Positions 23,757 to 35,040 are shown, counted from the first letter of the stretch. The stretch is 64,000 bases of DNA from Viscum album (GCA_963277665.1 OY728121.1:1652468062-1652532061); one strand, 5' to 3'. The notes: generated by a model not told the origin, from the letters alone. Made by a program: numbers and translations.

Positions 23757-23773
23757 TGAGCATAAAAAGCTCA
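23757..23773 (-). other. TGAGC/GCTCA hairpin near LTR end
   Basis: TGAGC-ATAAAAA-GCTCA, a perfect 5-bp stem 280 bp from the LTR end. It sits in the conserved context CCTTACTGAGC...GCTCAC on the sense strand. It could be part of a 3'-end formation or packaging signal; the role is inference. Confidence 0.5.
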
Positions 23774-24520
23774 GTAAGGGATACATAAAGCATGAAAACT
23801 GTTAGTTTTTCAAAACAACAAGTAAACCATGTATACTTTATCAAAGTAATACTTTTCACCTTTATGTAGTATTAAAAACACTTCACTGAATTAAATATCA
23901 TTACTTACCCTTTTGTAACCAAAATATTATCATAAAACCCATATAAACAACACATAACATATAAAGGTAACTTGGGACATAAATATACATAAATGGAATA
24001 ACCATACGGTCAACTTCCACACATATCAGTTAATGGAATAGCCATACGGCTGACTTCTATACCCAATGCATTGGAGGTTATAACGTAATCACCCATCCTG
24101 GTATTCATGGCACCACCCGTCATATGTCCAAGTACCATTACAAAAAACAATTATAAAGGAAAGAAAACATTTCCACATTTCAAGCACAATATATCACTTA
24201 AATATATTGACATAAAAAATCCATTATCAAAATCATTTTCAATAAAAAAAATACATAAAAGAGTATATGGTATTTATTTACTTTTAAAAAAAATAACGGC
24301 TTGTTGAGGATGCCAAAGATCAAATAATACTCGCGGCGGCGGAAAGGTCGTTGTCACCACCTACATTAAAAAGCAACATAATTTTTTTAATTTAGTAAAT
24401 ATCTTCATATAAAAAAAATTACTTTCGAATAAAAGTAGAATTCAAAGGGGTTTATATACCGTATAAAAGAATGTTGTGTATAAAAAAATATTCCTCAATG
24501 AAAGGAAATTGAGACGATGT

Positions 24521-25690
24521 CCCTTACAAAGACGGTATCCTTGAATTAAGGATAAATCAAATACATAATTATGTGTGACAAACAAATACACAAAATATAA
24601 GTGGATATTAAGTGTAAAACAATCAGAGGTTATTCAAACATATTCATAGAACGACATATTCAAGGAGTACAAGTTTATCCCGAAGAATCAAAATTGGGTT
24701 AAGAAGTTCCCTTGCAAAAATTCGACAGCCTAACGGCATCACTTCATAATTCAGAAAATGAGTTGATGAGAGATAAAAAGGGTATCTCATCACTTGTACA
24801 TAAAATTTACATCAATAAGGATATATAAGAACACATCCCAACATTACAATATGTAAATTAAAAGACCCAACAAAAGAAGTCTTTTAAAAAGAGGAGGGTG
24901 AAAGGTTCCCTTACCGACTTGGGTATCTTTCGAAACATACACCCCATGAAAGAAGGGCAATGAAAAATTGATTTAAATAATAATAAACGAAATTATATTA
25001 CACAAATAGTAGAATAATGGGAATTACATATACCGATAAAAGGAAATGATGGCAAATGTAGCATAAATCTCACGGGAATAAAAGTGAGCTGAAAAATCCC
25101 TTATGAAAACTCGGCAGCCTAACGACACCGCTGAAAACTTCCAAAAATGGATTGATGAGATCAAATAGGGTCTCTCATCATATTAAAATAAAATTTTCAT
25201 CAAGAGGAATATAAAATAACATCACCCAACATAAAAAAGAGAAGCTTAAAATAAGTGACAAAACAAAGAGTACTTAAAAAGAAGGAGAGAGGTTAGATCT
25301 CTTACGAAAATTCGGCAGCCTAACAGCGCCACTCAAAACATAAAAAATTGATTTATGAGAGAAAATAGGGTCTCTCATAATATTAACATAAAAATTATAT
25401 TATAAGTAACATAAAATAACATCCCAATCATAAGAAATATGATCTTAAAAGGAATGACATAAAATAGTGTACTTAAAAAGGAAGAGAGGGGTAGGATCCC
25501 TTACCATGTATCCGACTTGACTCGATCCTTCTTTAATCTCATAAATAATAAACTTTATTTAATTTATACTTGATTAAGAACCTTTTTAATGTTAATTATT
25601 CCTTTTATATCACTTATTACCATGTCATGAACACTATGTAATTATTTAAGTTAATAACGATCGTTTAAACGATCATTGCTACTTGAGTCA
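24521..25690 (-). repeat. Six-unit ~195-bp tandem repeat in the 3' LTR
   Basis: Units are anchored by CCCTTAC or a variant at 24521, 24709, 24908, 25098, 25299 and 25498 (spacings 188, 199, 190, 201, 199). Three units continue 'TCGGCAGCCTAACGGC' followed by 'GCCACT' and three continue 'GACGGTATCC' or 'GACTTGGGTATC' types, close to alternating, so there may be a two-unit higher-order pattern. Units also share 'AAAAAGAAGGAGAGAGG' just before the anchor. Confidence 0.7.
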
Positions 25691-25854
25691 AAAATAAACA
25701 TTTTATAATTACAATTTTGTTCATGGGGTAAAATATCCATTATATCCAGAATTATATTAATTATGTAGATATCATATATATCATATATATATATAAATTA
25801 TATACATGCTTTTATAATATTACAAAACATTTAGAGGTAAGAAAGGAAATGCAC

Positions 25855-25892
25855 CGTTCATGGAGACGGTAAGCCGTACGTACGCATGAACG
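25855..25892 (-). repeat. Hairpin motif copy 3, 3' LTR
   Basis: On the - strand CGTTCAT, core GCGTACGTACGGCTTACC, GTCTCC, ATGAACG. The 7-bp stem is perfect. Decayed copies 2 (around 26035-26090) and 1 (around 26225-26280) lie at the expected distances but keep little of the core. Confidence 0.7.
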
Positions 25893-26604
25893 CTACTTCC
25901 ATTTATATTTCATATTTAATGGAATTAAAACATAATGATAAATAATAGTATTATAATTCCATTATTTTAACATATATAATATCATTAAATCTATCCTTTT
26001 TATGTAACACATATGGTATTAATGAATCAAATCACTTTGAGGGGGTGGTAGTCTGCACTTCCTAAAATGAAGATATCGCGTTTTCCCATAATGGAAACCA
26101 TAAAGGTATGCCATAAATGAAAAATACAGAAGATTAAGGAAAAAATAAAAATATTATATATCATATATAAATATAGTGACATCTTAATGGCCACCTTTGA
26201 AGGAGTTAAATGAATATTGAACAATCATCGTTTCGTGAGGCAGAAATTCACCATCCATAGAAACAGTAGGTTCTTTAACCATTAGATGTAGGTGTGTGTA
26301 AGTGTATCTCGAATAATTATTATAAAAATATCCTAGTATATGGAAGATACTAGTTTTTTTACAAACGAAACGTATAAAAAGATTTTATGGGTTGGAGAAG
26401 AAAAATAAAACAAAAGAGCACAAGTGAAGACGTTGCCTTCAAATCGGGTAACTGCCATTGGTTTGAACCAAAAAAGTTTCTTGAAGAGCTTCCTGACTAA
26501 GGTAAGGTTTATAGGATGGGGATAGGGATGTGTAGATACAAAATGATCAGATAAGGGCCGATCAAAAATCTTGAGAGGTGTGGGTAAGGAGGTAGAGGTG
26601 GTGG

Positions 26605-26615
26605 CCTTTTATAAG
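26605..26615 (-). promoter_or_regulatory. 3' LTR TATA box
   Basis: CTTATAAAAGG on the - strand, 1626 bp from the LTR start. It is flanked by purine/pyrimidine-rich GAGGAG and CCACCACC stretches. Identical in the 5' LTR. Confidence 0.6.
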
Positions 26616-28241
26616 AGGAGAGGAGGGGCACTCTTGGAAGAGAATAAAATGTTACTTTATTTTCAAATGTGTTTCGGATATTAAAGGTCCAAAATTGATT
26701 TATTTCGAGGATACGGTTATAAGAGTTCGAAATAAGCCCATCCCATAGGTTTTTGACATGTGTACGTCTTAGATTTTGCATTATCGTTTCATTTTATTTA
26801 AATCGTTAAATAATGAGGTAATCGCTGCATCATCATTATGTCATAAATAATTTAATTTATATAATGTCAAAAAATTATAAAAAAACTAATATGATATAGG
26901 AAATCTTTCTAGATTTCCAATGACTACTTATTGTCAAATATCTGACTTGTATAACCCCATGTAAAAATTATTGTATTAAAACAATACATGTTTCTGTCAT
27001 TTTTACTTTTACTTTAAATAAAAGGCATAAATGTCATTATCTTACCCCAATGGATCCATTGGGTGCCACAAATCGACCCATGGGTTTTCTCGGTGTAAAT
27101 GACTCATCAAATAGGTTTAGGAAAAGTTTCACGATATTTTCATTTTATTATAATATCATTTTTACCTTAAATCACACTAATTACATTTAATCGCGATTAA
27201 TAAAACATAAAAGTTACTTTACATCAAAAATTATATTCATCCCATTGAACCACATTTTAATTAATAATGAAAATAATTTATTTTTTATTTTTTAAATTCA
27301 AATCACATAAGTGGTAAATTTCCATTTAAATGAAAAATTAGTTTTTGTAACTACCACTTTGTGGTTTCACTATTTATCAAAAATTATGGTTTTTCATAAA
27401 AATAACAAAAATTCACCCGAAGCTATATTTGATATTCCGAATTCAAAAATAATGTCTAATTTAAGAAATTCATAACATATAAGTTGCATTAATTTATTTT
27501 ATAATTAAATCCCGCTGTCAAATCAAATAGCGTGTTTTTAAGAAACAATATTTATCAAAAGATTGACACTCGTTTATGTCCAATCTCAATGTGATATTAA
27601 TTCCAATGTCCACCATTGGATTAAATGGTAAAAATATATTCTAATTTAACTTTAAAACCTATTCAAAAGACAAACTAATCATATAAATAAATTAGATTAA
27701 AAAGAGGTTTTGAATTAAAATACAACATTTTTTACTATTCATAAAAAATGATCTTTATCGGAAAAATACCAAAAATATACAGAAAGTAAATTTTGATGTC
27801 TCGGTTACAAAGAATAATATTATTTTGTCAAATATAACACATAAAATTTTAAAAAAATTGATTTAAAAGTGGTTCGCAATCAAAATGCGGTTAATTGACG
27901 TTCTAAATAATATTAGAATGTTTACGCTTAAAATTGGATTCATTCGCATTTTTAATCCTCTAACATTTATTGTAAAAAGTAAAAATATTTGACAAACATA
28001 TATACTCATTTTTTTAGTTAGTTCTGTTCATTTCCGTCATTACAACGGCTAGGTGTTAACTACCATTTAAAATAAAATTATTTTATTATTAGAGTGCAAT
28101 GTAAGATTTCAAAGGAACTCGTTGTTGCATATTTGGTAAGTCATCGAGCATAGCTTTCCCTTTAAATTAATATTAAAATTTTATTCAAAAATAAGGATAA
28201 ATATAAAAATGTCATATTATTTATTTACCTGGGGTTTTACA

Positions 28242-28262
28242 TCCTTCCCCCTTTTGGGAATT
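28242..28262 (-). other. Polypurine tract of the element at 23477-35040
   Basis: On the - strand CCCAAAAGGGGGAAGGA immediately before TGTAAAACCCC. The upstream 'AATTTCGTGGATGCAATT' is the decayed form of the GAGGACGAAATTC that precedes the PPT in many plant Ty3/gypsy elements. Confidence 0.75.
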
Positions 28263-29189
28263 GCATCCACGAAATTTTAAAATTGGGCTCGGAAACATCA
28301 CTGAAAGTCCCACATCGGAAAAAGAGTAGGTAAAGAAATCTCTTTAAAAGAAAGAAAGATAAGTACGGAGTTCACTCGAGATAACCCATACTAGGATTCC
28401 ATGTAGGAAAACATGTATATGGAAGAAAAAGAAAAGGGTCATGTTCTGATGGAGAGTGACAGAAAACATGTTTAGGATAAAGTTAACCACAAGGAAATCA
28501 CAAACTTGTGGTGGGTTAAACGGTATAAGATTCCCCAGTAGGAAAAGTTAATAGACATCATTTTTGTTTTAAGTTACTTTTCATTGAGGAATTTATTTTT
28601 GATCTTAAGTAAACATACTTACTTGTCATGTTGACATTCAACTTTTACTAGATTTCTTACACAAACTCATACTTTCCCAAAATGATGAGTATTTAGGCAG
28701 ACTTATTCACTTTAAGAGTACTATAATCAACTTCTAGAGAATCATCTAATCCAAAAAAAAGAACTATATATTTCCCATGTATTTAGATATCAACCAAAAC
28801 CAAACCAAAAAAGTTTATTATGAGATCAGATAATACACAAAAAGGATATTTTTTTTACAAAAAGAAAAACTACTCCTAATCTCCAAAATTTGTCTAACAA
28901 ACCCCAAATTTCAACAAAGACCATTCAATAAACATTTATCCATAAAATTCTTCAAAGTAAACCCAACTATGATTGAAACCCAAATATTTTAATGATTTAG
29001 TCACATAGTCTTCGAAGGTACAAATTAACACTTATCTCCAAATAACATCAGTTTCTCTAAAAGTCTCATATTGAAAAGTAATGAACCTAATCACATATCC
29101 TCCATGAAAGGTTAATAATTTATAGAGATAACCCAAAATCAACTTACAATTAATTAATAATATAATCTAACTAAAACGAATAAGCCATA

Positions 29190-29335
29190 CTAACCAGGGA
29201 CTTCACGTAGTCCAGTGGTAGGCGATAAATACCATTCGCACTTTGGTTGTGGGTTCGATTCTCACAGCTTTGTCCGACGCGACGAGTTGTCACACGGTCT
29301 GCGTGTTGTGCTTTTTATAAAACTCTAAAAATAAC
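29190..29335 (+). other. tRNA-like / SINE-like segment with Pol III A and B boxes
   Basis: A-box TAGTCCAGTGG (29208-29218) fits the consensus TRGYNNANNNG exactly. B-box GGTTCGATTCT (29252-29262) differs from GGTTCGANTCC only at the last base. The ~33-nt spacing is normal for an internal Pol III promoter. The following 'GTCCGACGCGACGAG' and 'ACACGGTCTGCG' are much more GC-rich than the surroundings. I cannot fold it into a complete tRNA with a paired acceptor stem, so a tRNA-derived SINE head or a tRNA relic is more likely than a functional tRNA gene. It runs antisense to the host element. Confidence 0.5.
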
Positions 29336-29786
29336 CCTAACATGTTTTAACCTCAAAAGCTTCCTTATACCTCTCATTTTCATCCATATTCATTACGATC
29401 TCAATATCTTAATTCTTAATGTCTTATTTCACCACCAAAAGATAAAATAAAAAGATTCCCAAAATGAATAACAGCATACCTTGATCATGAAGTACACTCG
29501 GTTTCATCATCATCTTGTTCACGTAGGTAGAAGTCCCATGCATTACAACAATGATTTATAGATCCTTCAAAATCATTTTCTTCCTACATCCAAATACACC
29601 TTGTACAACATGGGTCATATGGGTGTTCACAGAAAAACAGTTTTGGAAAATATTCATGTATGACATATAATTCCAAAACATCTGATAAAACATGATTTCT
29701 ATAAAATAGTCGGACATAATTTGAGTTGAAACTTTCTATTATTAGTCCTTTTAAATTACCATAAGTATGTGTTGAGAGACTATATT

Positions 29787-30140
29787 TTAAAAGAAAATAT
29801 AAATAGGTTGTGCAAGGGTCTCTTTCCTCAGCACCATTTTTAAAGCATAATATGCTTCAAATTCTTGTGATAAGGAACAATATTTGTAAATACCTTGATA
29901 ATATTTACCTTTCATGAAAATATGAGAATATTGTGAAAATAATATTTGTCTAAATACAACCCATGATCCATGATGATAACGAGGTATAGTGGAGGTGTTT
30001 GATATCTCAAACAACTTCTTGTAAGTGATTTGTATGCTAGAAAAAGCTTCACAATCATATGAACATGACTTTGTAATAATTATTAAAATCATGTCATCAG
30101 GAAGAGATAGGAATAACCTTTGAGATACTCCTACTTCCAT
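29787..30140 (-). pseudogene. Possible captured F-box gene fragment (At2g35280-like family) inside the element
   Basis: 117-codon open frame starting 137 bp after the PBS on the element's sense strand, the longest interior frame without stops. Residues 10-40 (SLPDDMILIIITKSCSYD...) have the LPDD-V/M-x-x-I start of a plant F-box. Residues 70-117 (KYYQGIYKYCSLSQEFEAYY...) resemble the repeat that follows the F-box in the plant F-box proteins related to At2g35280 (ALYRxGMxEYF type), a family I recall as large in crucifers. If so, the element carries a piece of a host gene as Pack-type elements do. F-box proteins select targets for SCF ubiquitin ligases; whether this one could is unknown. Similarity was judged by eye only, so it could be a decayed gag N-terminus or a chance frame. 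Confidence 0.35.
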
Positions 30141-30260
30141 TCATAACTGACTTTACTTGACCTGAAAAAAGTTATAAAATAAGAATTTAACTGAAATAAT
30201 AGATATAGGGACTAACCATGTGTCTAACAAAAACTCATAATCCCTAAAGTTGTCTTAACC

Positions 30261-30276
30261 GACCTCTGATACCAAC
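30261..30276 (-). other. Primer-binding site of the element at 23477-35040
   Basis: On the - strand GTTGGTATCAGAGGTC immediately after LTR end CTTATA. TGGTATCAGAG matches the plant initiator tRNA-Met PBS. Confidence 0.85.
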
Positions 30277-30556
30277 TATAAGGCCCCGGCCTTAAACATT
30301 ACATAATATTGAATTAAATGAATAATTCACATTGAGGATCATTTCGAGGTTTATAGTTTTAGATAATTAGGACATAACTATTACATCTCAAAAGATTACA
30401 AAGTAGACACTTCTAGTAAGTTTCCATAAAATAAAAACTCTTAAAAAGAAACATGTCTAGTTCCATGTTTTAGATATCATGACTTTCCCTTGATCCCATC
30501 CTTGACCCTTTTCCATATTAAGTCCTGTGAAAAACATTTCAGAAAAAAACTTGGGG

Positions 30557-30573
30557 TGAGCATAAAAAGCTCA
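30557..30573 (-). other. TGAGC/GCTCA hairpin near 5' LTR end
   Basis: Same TGAGC-ATAAAAA-GCTCA as in the 3' LTR, unchanged although flanking bases differ. Confidence 0.5.
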
Positions 30574-31320
30574 GTAAGGAATACATAAAGCATGAAAACC
30601 GTTAGTTTTTCAAAACAACAAGTAAACCATGTATACTTTATCAAGGTAATACTTTTCACCTTTATGTAGTATTAAAAACTCTTCACTGAATAAAATATCA
30701 TTACTTACCCTTTTGTAACAAAAAGATTACCATAAAACCTATATAAAAAACACATAACATATAATGGTAACTTGGGACATAACTATACTTAAATGGAATT
30801 ACCATACGGTCGACTTCCACACATATCAATTAATGGAATAGCCATACGGCCGACTTCCATACCACATGCATTGGAGGTTTTATCATAACCACCCCTCCTG
30901 GTTTTCCCGGCACCAGTCGTCATATGACCAAGTACCATTACATAAAACAATTATAGAGGAAAGAAAAAATTTCCACATTTCAAGCACAATATATCACTTA
31001 AATATATTGACATAACAAATCCATTATCAAAATAATTTTCAATACCAAAATATATAAAAGAGTATATGGTATTTATTTACTTTAAAAAAAATAACAGCTT
31101 GTTGAGGAAGCCAAAGATCAAATAATACTCGCGGCGGTGGAAAGGTCGTTGTCACCTTGTACATTAAAAAGAAACATAATTTTTGTCATTTAGTAAAGTG
31201 CTTCGTATAGAAAAGATTCCTTTCGAATAAAAGTAGAATTCAAAGGGGTTTATACATCGTATAAAAGAAAGTTGTGTATAAAACAAAATATGCCTCAATG
31301 AAAATAGATTGAGACGATAT

Positions 31321-32490
31321 CCCTTACAAAGATGGTATCCTTGGATTAAGGATAAATCAATTACATAATTATGTGTGACAAACTAATACAAAAAATATAA
31401 GTGGATATTAATTGTAAAAAAATCATAGTTTATTCACACATATTCATAGAATGACATATTCAAGGAGTACAAGTTTATCCCGAAGAATCAAAATTGGGTT
31501 AGGAAGTTCCCTTGCAAAAATTCGACAGCCTAACGGTGTCACTTCAAAATTCATAAAATGAGTTGATGAGAGATAAAAATGGTATCTCATCACTTGGACA
31601 TAAAATTTACATCAATAAGGATATATAAGAACACATCCCAACATTACTATATGTAAATTAAATGATCCAACAAAAGAAGTCTTTTAAAAAGAGGAGGGTG
31701 AAAGGTTCCCTTACCGACATGGGTATCATTCGAAACATACACCCCATGAAAGAAGGACAATACAAAATTGATGTAAATACTCATAAATGAAATTATATTA
31801 CTCAAAGATTAGAATAATTGGAAGTACATATACCAATAAAATGAAATGGTGGCAAATTTAGCATAAATCTCACGGGAATAAAAGTGAGATGAAAATTCCC
31901 TTACGAAAACTCGACAGCCTAATGACGCCACTTAAAACTTCTAAAAATGGATAGATGAGATAAAATAGGGTATCTCATCATATTAACAGAAAAATTTAAT
32001 CAATAGGAATATAAAATAACATCCCCCAACATAACAAAGTAGAGCTTAAAAGAAGTGACATAAAGGAGAGTGTACTTAAAAAGAAGGAGAGAGGTTAGAT
32101 CTCTTACAAAAATTCGGCAGCCTAACGGCGCCACTCAAAACATCCAAAATGGATTTTTGAGATAAAATAAGGTCTCTCATAATATGAACATAATAATTAC
32201 AGTAGTATTAATATAAAATAACATCCCAATCATAAGAAATATGAGCTTAAAACGAATGACATAAAAGAGTGTACTTAAAAAGAAAGAGAGGGGTAGGATC
32301 CCTTACCTTGTATCTGACTTGACTCGATTGTTCTTTAATCTCCTTAATAATAAAAATGAGTTAATTTATAATTTCTTAAGAAAATTTTTTCAAGTTCATT
32401 ATTCCTATTATATCACTTATTACCATGTCATGAACACTATGTAATTATTTAAGTTAATAACGGTCGTTTTAACGATCATTGCTACTTGAG
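31321..32490 (-). repeat. Six-unit ~195-bp tandem repeat in the 5' LTR
   Basis: Anchors at 31321, 31509, 31708, 31898, 32101 and 32300 (spacings 188, 199, 190, 203, 199). Same unit order as in the 3' LTR, so the array predates this insertion. Confidence 0.7.
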
Positions 32491-32653
32491 TCAAAAATAA
32501 ACTCTTCATAATTACAATTTCATTCATGGGGTAAAGTGTCCATTATATCCAGAATTATATTAGTTATTTAGATATTATATATATAATATATATCCATTAT
32601 ATACATGAATTTATAATATTACATAACATTTAGAGGTAAGAAATTAAATGCAT

Positions 32654-32691
32654 CGTTCATGGAGACAGTAAGTCGTACGTACGCATGAACG
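32654..32691 (-). repeat. Hairpin motif copy 3, 5' LTR
   Basis: On the - strand CGTTCATG, core GCGTACGTACGACTTACT, GTCTCC, CATGAACG. The stem is a perfect 8-bp inverted repeat (its inner bases overlap the core ends). One of the two best-preserved copies in the window. Confidence 0.75.
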
Positions 32692-33415
32692 CTACTTCCA
32701 TTTCTATTTCATATTTAATGGAAATAAAACATTATGATACTTAATAGTATTATAATTCAAGTATGGTAACATATATAATATCATCAAATCTATCCTTTAT
32801 ACGTACCACATATGGTATTAACGAATCAAATCACATTGAGGGGGCAGTAGTCCGAACTTCCTAAAATGAAGATATCGTGTTTACCCATAATGGAAACCAT
32901 AAAGGTATGTCATAAATGAAAAATAAATAATCTTAAGGAAAATATAAAAATATTATATATCATATATAAATATAGTGACATATTAATGTCCACCTTTGAA
33001 GGTGTTAAAAGAATATTGAACAATCATCGTTTCATGAGGCAGAAATTCACCATCCACAGAAACAATATGTTCTTTAACCATTAGATGTAGGTGTGTGTAA
33101 GTGTAGCTCGAATATTTATTATAAACACATCCTAGAATATTTAATATAATGTTTTTGTTACAAAAGAAATGAATAAAAAGTGTTTAGGGGGTTGGAGAAG
33201 CAAAATAAAACAAAAGAGCACAAGTGAAGACGTTACCTTAAAATCGGGTAACTCCCGTTGGTTTGAACCAAAAGGGTTTCTTGAAGAGCTTCCTGCCTAA
33301 GGTATGGATTCTAGGATGAGGAGAGGGATGTGGAGAGACAAAATTTTCAGATCATGTCCGAGCCAAAGGCTTGAGAGGTGTGGGTAAGGAGGTATAGGTG
33401 GAGGGCCTTTTATAA

Positions 33416-33426
33416 GAGGAGAGGAG
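33416..33426 (-). promoter_or_regulatory. 5' LTR TATA box
   Basis: CTTATAAAAGG on the - strand, 1615 bp from the LTR start. Transcription from here would read leftward through the tandem repeat into the interior. Confidence 0.6.
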
Positions 33427-35040
33427 GGGCACTCTTGGAAAAGTATAAAATGTAACTTTATTTTCAAATGTGTTTCGGATTTTAAAGGTCCCACATTGAT
33501 GTATTTTGAGGATAAGGTTATAAGAGTTCTAAATCCACCCATCCAATAGGTTTTTGACATGTTTAGGTCTTATATTTTGCATTATCTTTTCATTTTATTT
33601 AAATCATTAAATAATGAGGTAATCGCTGCATCATCATTATGTCATAAATAATTTAATTTATTTAATGTCCAAAAATTATAAAAAAATACTATGATGTATG
33701 AAATATTTTTATATTTCAAATGAATATTTACAGTCAAAAATATGACTTGTATAACCCCATGTAAAAATTATTTTATTAAAATAATACATGATTATGTCAT
33801 TTTTACTTTTACTTTAAATAAAAGGCATAAATGTCATTATCTTACCCAAGTGGCTCCATGGGGTCCCAAAAATCGACCCATGTGTTTTCTTGGTCGTCCA
33901 TGACTCATCCAATAGAGTTAGGACAAGTTTCAAGATATTTTCATTTTATTATAATATCATTTTTACCTTAAATCACACTAATTACCTTTAATGGCGATTA
34001 ATAAAACATAAAAGTTACTTTTCATCAAAAATAATTTTCATCCCATTGAACCACATTTTAATTAATAATGAAAATCATTTATATTGGATTTTTGAAATTC
34101 AAATCACAGAAGTGGTAAATTTCCATTTAAACAAAAAATCAGTTTTTGTAACCACCACTTTGTGGTTTCACTATTCATCAAAAATTAAGGTTTTTCAGAA
34201 AAATACCAAAAAAACACCCTAAGATATATTTGATATTCCGAATTCAAAAATGATGTCTATTTTACCAAATTCATAACATAGAAGTTTCATTAATTTATTT
34301 TATAATGAAATCCCGCTGTCAAATCAAATAGCGTGTTTCTAAGAAACAATATCTATCAAATGATTGACACTTGTTTATGTCCAATGTCATATTGATATTA
34401 ATTCCAATGTCCACCATTATATTAAATGGTAAAAATATATTCTAATTTAAATTTAAAACCAATTCACAATACAACCTAATAATATAAATAAATTAGATTA
34501 AAGAAAGGTTTTGAATTAAAATTCAACATTTTTCACTATTCATAAAAAATGAACTTTATCAGAAAAATATCAAAAATTTACACAAAGTATATTTTGATGT
34601 CCCGATTCCAAAGAAGAATTTTATTTTGTCAAATATAACACAGAAAATTGTAAAAAGTGGATTTAAAAAAGGTTCTCCATCAAAAGGCGGTTAATCGGCC
34701 TTTTAATGAATATTAGAATGTTTCTGCTTAAAATTGGATTCATTCTCATTTTTAATCCTCTAACATTTATTGTAAAAAGTAAAAAAATTTGACAAACATA
34801 TATATTCATTTTTTAGTTAATTCTGTTCATTCCTGTCATTACAACGATGAGGTGTTAACTACCATTTAAAATAAAATTATTTTATTATTAGAGTGAAACA
34901 TAAGATTTCAAAGGAACTCGTTGTTGCGTATTGGGTAAGCCATCAAGCGTATAATTACCTTTAAATTAATAATAACATTTTATTCACAAATAGGGATAAA
35001 TATTAAAATTTCATATTCTTTAATTACCTGGGGTGTTACA

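Larger units (their letters stand above)
23477..28241 (-). repeat. 3' LTR of the element at 23477-35040
   Basis: 4765 bp. Reading 5' to 3' on the - strand: start TGTAAAACCCCAGG (28241), TATA box CTTATAAAAGG (26615-26605), one well-kept hairpin (25892-25855) with two decayed ones before it, a six-unit ~195-bp tandem repeat (about 25500-24520), two 'GGAATAxCCATACGG' repeats (~23995-24050), the TGAGC/GCTCA hairpin (23773-23757), and end GGTCGAAGCCTTATA. The frame at 23641-23859 recurs in the 5' LTR but has no recognisable domain. Confidence 0.85.
28242..30276 (-). mobile_element. Non-autonomous interior with possible captured sequence
   Basis: 2035 bp between PBS and PPT. No gag zinc knuckle, protease, RT or integrase was found in any frame. 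Two foreign-looking segments are present: an open frame with F-box-like character (30140-29787, -) and a GC-richer Pol III-promoter-like segment on the + strand (about 29190-29335). 'TCCCACATCGGAAAA' at 28310 on has a counterpart at 56913 on in the element at 52-63 kb. This suggests a shared 3' interior. Confidence 0.6.
23477..35040 (-). mobile_element. Complete LARD-like Ty3/gypsy derivative (11,564 bp) with 5-bp target duplication
   Basis: On the - strand: 5' LTR 35040-30277 (4764 bp), interior 30276-28242 (2035 bp), 3' LTR 28241-23477 (4765 bp). LTRs start TGTAACACCCCAGG (3' copy TGTAAAACCCCAGG) and end GCCTTATA. PBS TTGGTATCAGAGG and a PPT around AAAAGGGGG sit in the right places. The target duplication is TGAAA on both sides. 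In one compared 152-bp stretch (24521 on versus 31321 on) I count 11 differences, roughly 93% identity, so the insertion is old but clearly younger than the array at 1-20656. The interior shows no gag or pol, so movement would need enzymes from another element. Confidence 0.9.
30277..35040 (-). repeat. 5' LTR of the element at 23477-35040
   Basis: 4764 bp, co-linear with the 3' LTR over its whole length. Landmarks: start TGTAACACCCCAGG (35040), TATA CTTATAAAAGG (33426-33416), hairpin 32691-32654, six-unit tandem repeat with anchors 32300, 32101, 31898, 31708, 31509 and 31321, TGAGC/GCTCA at 30573-30557, end GGGGCCTTATA (30277). The frame at 30477-30659 is the LTR counterpart of 23641-23859. 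Confidence 0.85.

Noticed and set aside
26509..26781. 90-codon minus frame (and its twin 33297-33560) as a gene
   Set aside because: They span the TATA box of the two LTRs. Proline-rich PPPLPPYPHL comes from the pyrimidine-rich leader. The frames differ in length and reading between copies.
29200..29275. Functional tRNA gene
   Set aside because: A and B boxes are present but no paired acceptor or anticodon stem could be placed by eye. Kept as a SINE/tRNA-like relic.
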